From Adenophora triphylla var. japonica (lineage: Eukaryota; Streptophyta; Magnoliopsida; Asterales; Campanulaceae): DNA of 64,000 bases. A model generated the notes under the pieces. The model made no database searches. It was not told where the DNA came from and saw nothing but the letters and a program-made list of their open reading frames with translations. A program made the position numbers and the translations under genes. Below are positions 60,104-64,000 of the stretch, in pieces (position 1 is the first letter of the stretch; each line of letters opens with the position of its first letter). Location of the stretch: NCBI GenBank assembly GCA_022495995.1, contig JAFEMH010001468.1, positions 310,001-374,000 of the forward strand, in the 5' to 3' direction.

Positions 60104-60836
60104 TTCTCCTATCTCCGGCAACTCTCTCCTCTCCGGCGACCATCTTCTGGTAAAAATCTCTCTGATTCGGTCACTGATCTTCCCTTACAGAGGCTAAGCT
60201 ATCGGGTTATTTGATTACATAATGCCACTGTAAATTAGTCCCCCTAGATAAGTCTCATTATCTCCAAGGATAATGATAGACAAAGTGAAACTCTGTTCCA
60301 AAAATGTGAGGCGACTGATTTGGAGAACCACGTAGCCTACCATCGTCAAACAAGAAAAATCACCTCCCTTATTTTACCTTTATTAAAAAAATCAGTAAAA
60401 CTCTCTCTTCTCTACCTTTTGTTCCTCCGCCCATTTAACAATCTGAAACAAAATCAGTATAAAAATCTCTCAAGCATATAATAAACAATTGCTTCAATTC
60501 ATCGGTGATTAGTAGCAATACAATTACCATATCTGAACCTGTAAAAGCATATTTCAAACCAGGCAAACATTTCTTTCAAAATCATTTTTTAGAATTTCTG
60601 AGATATCTTCCTCATTTACACAATAATTGATGAGGAAAATTATCAAATAGTCTCTCACATCCTAATGAAAACAACCACCAAGGACACACATTTTGAAAAA
60701 AATTCATCAGGTCCACACTTTATAATGACACAGATAAATTGAGGATTGCAAAAAGCAAAACTGACTAAAAATAAAGGATCCAAGAACAGAAAATAAAAAA
60801 ATTGATTTTTAGGACAGAAGTGTTATGAGTTGAATA

Positions 60837-61104
60837 CTCCCTCCATCCCATTAATAACTTCACCTTTTGCCATTTTGGGTGTCCCATTTAAAGCTTCACC
60901 TTTTCTTTTTTGGCAAAGAATCTTTACTATTTTCTCCACTCATTCTCTCTCCTATTTCACTATTACACTCACAACACTTTTCAAATTTACTATTTCCTCC
61001 ACTCATTCTCTCTCCTATTTTACTATTACACTCACAACATTTTCTCCACCCTTAATTTGCGTGCCGAAGCCAAAATGGTGAACTAAATATTGGGACGGAG
61101 GGAG
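60837..61104. mobile_element. Stowaway MITE, 268 bp, inside the MULE
   Basis: It begins CTCCCTCCATCCCATTAATA and ends ATTGGGACGGAGGGAG, flanked by TA at 60835-60836 and 61105-61106. It shares the CCACTCATTCTCTCTCCTAT phrase, here repeated twice internally. Confidence 0.93.
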
Positions 61105-61129
61105 TATATATTTTCAAATTTGAATCATT

Positions 61130-62260
61130 ATTTGAGGTTTTCATAAAAAAGCAAAAATAGAGCCATAAAAGACTAAAAATAACTGTGAACTTAAGTAAAA
61201 CAAATGTAAACATAACAAATATGTCAAATAATCTCATAAAATTGCAAAAATATAGGCCATAAAGGACTAAAACAACTGTGAACTTAACAAAAAAACAACA
61301 GTGAACTTAAGTAAAAACAATTGTGAACATAACAAATATGTCAAATAATCTCATAAAATTGCAAAAATAGAGATCATAAATGAAAAACAACTGTGAACTT
61401 AACAAAAAACAACAGTGAACTTAAGTAAAAACAACTGAGAATATAACAAATATGTCAAATAATCTCATAAAATTGCAAAAACAGAGGCCATAAAGGACTA
61501 AAACAACAGTGAACTTAACAAAAAACAACAGTGAACTTAACAAATAGGTCAAATAATTTCATAAAATTGCAAAAATAAAGGCTATAAAATTCTAAAAACA
61601 ATTGTGAACTTAACTAAAACAACTGTGAACTTAACAAAAAACAACAGTGAACTTAACAAATAGGTCAAATAATCTCATAAAATTGAAAAAAATTAGAGGC
61701 TATAAAATACTAAAAACAACTGTGAACTTAACTAAAAAAATCTGTAAATTAAGTAAATGATAGTCATTTTCATGCAGAAATTATGAATTTAGCTAAAACA
61801 ACTGTGAGCTTCTCTTAATTGTTATTGGAACAAATGTAAAAAATTAACTGTGAACTTATAAAAAATAACTGTGAACTTGTAACAACTGTGAACTTAACTA
61901 GAACAATTGTGAACTTAACAAATATGTCAAATAATCTCATAAATTTGCTCTAAATTATATGTTGATGCTGCAAGTTTGATTCGTTTTGAAGATACGAATA
62001 ATACAATGGTCTCAGATTTTTTTTTTTTGAGTTCTAGATCTTAAGATATTTCATTTTAAATAAGTGTGAACTTAACAAAAAACAACAGCGAACTTAACAA
62101 ATAGGTCAAATAATCTCATAAAATTGCAAAAATAAAGGCTATAAAAGACTAAAAACAACTGTAAACTTAACTAAAACAAATGTGAACTTAATTAAAAAAG
62201 ACTAAAAAATAACTGTGAACTTATCAAAACAACTGTGAACTTGTAAAAACTGTGAACTTC
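61130..62260. repeat. GTGAACTTAA-rich irregular tandem repeat
   Basis: Units of about 100-130 bp contain AACAACTGTGAACTTAAC, ATGTCAAATAATCTCATAAA and ATTGCAAAAATAGAGGC in the same order. An 85-bp block with GTTTGATTCGTTTTGAAGAT occurs at about 61975 and again near 62295. No coding potential. Confidence 0.85.
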
Positions 62261-62731
62261 TCAAATTTGCTCCAAATTATATGTTTATGCTACTAGTTTG
62301 ATTCGTATTGACGATACGAACACACCGGTGGTTTCAGATTTATTTTTTTTTGATTTCTAGATCTTAAAATATTTCATTTTAAAGTTTTGAGGTGGAAAAA
62401 AAAGTAAGAGAGAGAAAGAAGAGAGATAAAATGACATAGAGCTGAAATTCTTTAACATACATCCGTCCATGTCATTTAATTGAGTGGCACAAGCGTAATT
62501 TTCATCAATTACCAGGGACACGAGTGTCCATCATTAAGTCAGAGACCTAATGGTAGATTCCCATATTCCATGGATTAGTTGGTTGAATTCATTAGAATTA
62601 GGGACCATTTGATAATTGCCCCTTTAATTTTTCATACTTACAACATTTCCTTCCACTTTTTATCTCTCTTACTTTTTCTTAATCTGTGTGCCCAAAAATT
62701 TGGTCTCCATTGCGCCGGGACGGAGGGAGTA

Positions 62732-63086
62732 TTTGATTTGAAGTCTAAATCTTTTGAATATCCTTATCTGTTTTTGATTTATTTTATTGTATTTATTTTT
62801 CGTTTTTCTTTTATTTGATTTCATAATATTAAAAAAAACATAAAAAAATCCTCTTCTGTGTAATTTACTCTCTTTCTTGTGTGACTTTTCAGATTACTTG
62901 TTTCCATGATTTGGTTTATGACATACGGTAATTTCTCATTTTTGTGGATTTTTAATTCCTATTTTGTAGGAATATTTTTTGGAGTGAGTTCAAAATTCTA
63001 AAATGCAAATGTTACTCCATATTTTTTCTTTCACTTATATCTCTTTCTTTCTCTCTCTCTCGTATAATCAATTTTTATCATCTCAT
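62732..63086. other. AT-rich spacer
   Basis: No gene or terminal repeat is recognised. A (TC) run lies at 63046-63060 next to the SINE target site. Confidence 0.5.
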
Positions 63087-63547
63087 ACCTAATGGGCCTT
63101 GGCTCAGTGGTATAATGGTGGCCTTCCGTAGGGGAGGTCACTGGTTCGATTCTCCCCAAGGGGAATCTATGTGGTTTAATTCCTACCTTGGGTTTCAGGG
63201 TCCTTAGGAGTCCCCCGGGGCACATCCGTGCAGTTAAGGAAGCAGCACTGCTGGGCTTGCAACCTCAGTGTGGGGAGTTCAAATCTTGGCAGGAGCACTG
63301 GAGCAGCCATTTGGTGTTGTAAAAGTGATGTAATTGCCTCGGCAGAAGCAGCTGGAGCAGCCATTTGGTGTTGAAAGAGTGTAAATGCCTTGTGGGAGGG
63401 CTCCCTTGGGGCCAGGAGTATAAGGGGTGCTACCACCCTGGCTGCATAGGGCACATCCCGCGATTTACCTCCGCCAGCATAGCGGTACCTGGTGGTCCAG
63501 GATTGATCCGGCGAAGCTGGGGAACCTGGGTAATCAAAAAAAAAAAA
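63087..63547 (+). mobile_element. tRNA-derived SINE, about 461 bp
   Basis: The 5' part has a pol III A box, TGGCTCAGTGG (63100-63110), and a B box, GGTTCGATTC (63143-63152), 33 nt apart, as in tRNA genes. It ends in a run of twelve A and is flanked by the 11-bp direct repeat TATCATCTCAT (63076-63086 and 63548-63558). A second B-box-like GAGTTCAAATC follows at about 63277. A 33-bp block with GGAGCAGCCATTTGGTGTTG is duplicated at about 63300 and 63353. It would need a LINE reverse transcriptase in trans. Confidence 0.9.
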
Positions 63548-63558
63548 TATCATCTCAT

Positions 63559-64000
63559 GTCTCAATTCTTTCAATGTCACCCATTGAGATTTTTCCTTGT
63601 GTTGACTTATATGTTGCCAACCCATAGCAACATCTCCCTTAACATCCTTGCCAACATTATTGTCGACACAAGATCCAACACGGTTGATATAGACCTAAAC
63701 TTCAGCAAATATCAAATAATTTGTGAGTGGGAGTGTTTTTGATCAAAATACTTCTGCTTATGTTAGTATTGTTGTCCTTTCCACACAAACGTTGAAGAAA
63801 ATGTTGCCTCTCGCGTTGTTGGTAACACTTCTGCCAACACAAGTCAAAATTAAATTCTGTATTGTAATTTGCTTATCTCACAAACAGAAAGGTATGCTGC
63901 CCATATTATGCAATTTAATGCAGTATTGAGATAAAAAAAAAGTGAGGCTACTTTCTTCACAAAAAGGGGCAGAGTAGATGTTGGCAGCATTTTTATTTTT
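63559..64000. other. Unassigned window end
   Basis: Short phrases of the form GTTGCCAAC / GTTGGTAACAC recur and resemble the LTR of the copia element at 54.5 kb. A purine run, CACAAAAAGGGGCAGAG, near 63958 could be a polypurine tract. The data are too short to call an element. Confidence 0.3.

Larger units (their letters stand above)
59444..62622. mobile_element. MULE-like element, 3179 bp
   Basis: Ends are GGGAAAATTACCGG and the inverse of GGGGCAATTATCAA. They are flanked by TTTATTTTT (59435-59443) and TTTAATTTT (62623-62631), a 9-bp target duplication with one mismatch, typical of Mutator-like elements. The position is confirmed because it interrupts a Stowaway. The interior holds a CT/GGCGAC-rich segment (59590-59730), a 178-bp tandem duplication, another Stowaway and a long GTGAACTTAA repeat field. 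No transposase frame is visible. Confidence 0.7.
59256..62729. mobile_element. Stowaway MITE split by a MULE
   Basis: The left part (59256-59443) begins CTCCCTCCCTCCCAGTCTAA. The right part (62623-62729) ends with the matching inverse, CCGGGACGGAGGGAG. TA flanks lie at 59254-59255 and 62730-62731. Joined, the two parts make a MITE of about 290 bp, the size of its neighbours. The material between is the MULE-like element. Confidence 0.85.

Noticed and set aside
63097..63165. Functional tRNA gene
   Set aside because: A and B boxes are present, but there is no acceptor-stem pairing and the unit continues to a poly(A) tail with target duplications: it is a SINE.

Overview
This window is plant nuclear DNA, probably from a large-genome eudicot (low confidence on the clade). 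The evidence is a spliced starch-branching-enzyme exon, Ty1/copia and Tat-lineage Ty3/gypsy elements with an extra archaeal-type RNase H, CACTA, hAT, MULE, Stowaway, Helitron and SINE elements, and kilobase satellite arrays. I see no intact host gene. Nearly every recognisable coding segment is transposon-derived and most are broken.

Layout. 0-1.3 kb: one exon of a starch-branching-enzyme-like gene, cut by a hAT element with a perfect 8-bp target duplication and carrying an in-frame stop. 1.4-3.5 kb: 3' part of a copia element (-). 3.5-11.3 kb: a Tat gypsy element (-) with a convergent antisense accessory ORF after pol, a 30-bp tandem repeat where gag and protease should be, a tRNA-Arg-type primer-binding site and one LTR with a TATA box. 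11.3-21.8 kb: a second Tat element (+), nearly complete from protease to integrase, followed by a convergent antisense five-exon Plant Mobile Domain (PMD) gene and a probable 3' LTR. 21.8-26 kb: the 3' part of a CACTA element abutting a Helitron helicase remnant that carries an inverted duplication. 26-30.2 kb: LTR, leader, gag and start of protease of a third Tat element. 30.3-34.5 kb: AT-rich DNA with a Helitron 3' end, a TIR element and a 1.1-kb hAT element that seems to have captured a host first exon.

35.6-54.2 kb is the most unusual part. Two LTR-like arms lie in inverted orientation, with U3 sides facing inward, around 8.2 kb of three satellite families; the first family recurs in inverted form at the far side. 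The left arm is split by a 6.4-kb non-coding LTR element (three LTR copies, 5-bp target duplication). 54.2-58 kb: a decayed copia element of SIRE type. 58-64 kb: Stowaway MITEs, including a Stowaway inside a MULE inside another Stowaway, and a tRNA-derived SINE with an 11-bp target duplication.

Three observations recur across elements. Both Tat elements with a pol 3' end carry a convergent accessory ORF there. Several LTR families have a family-specific short palindrome just upstream of the LTR TATA box, in three families repeated downstream in U5 or the leader. Most tandem repeats here contain a compact dyad. All identifications come from reading motifs by eye; no alignment or database search was run.
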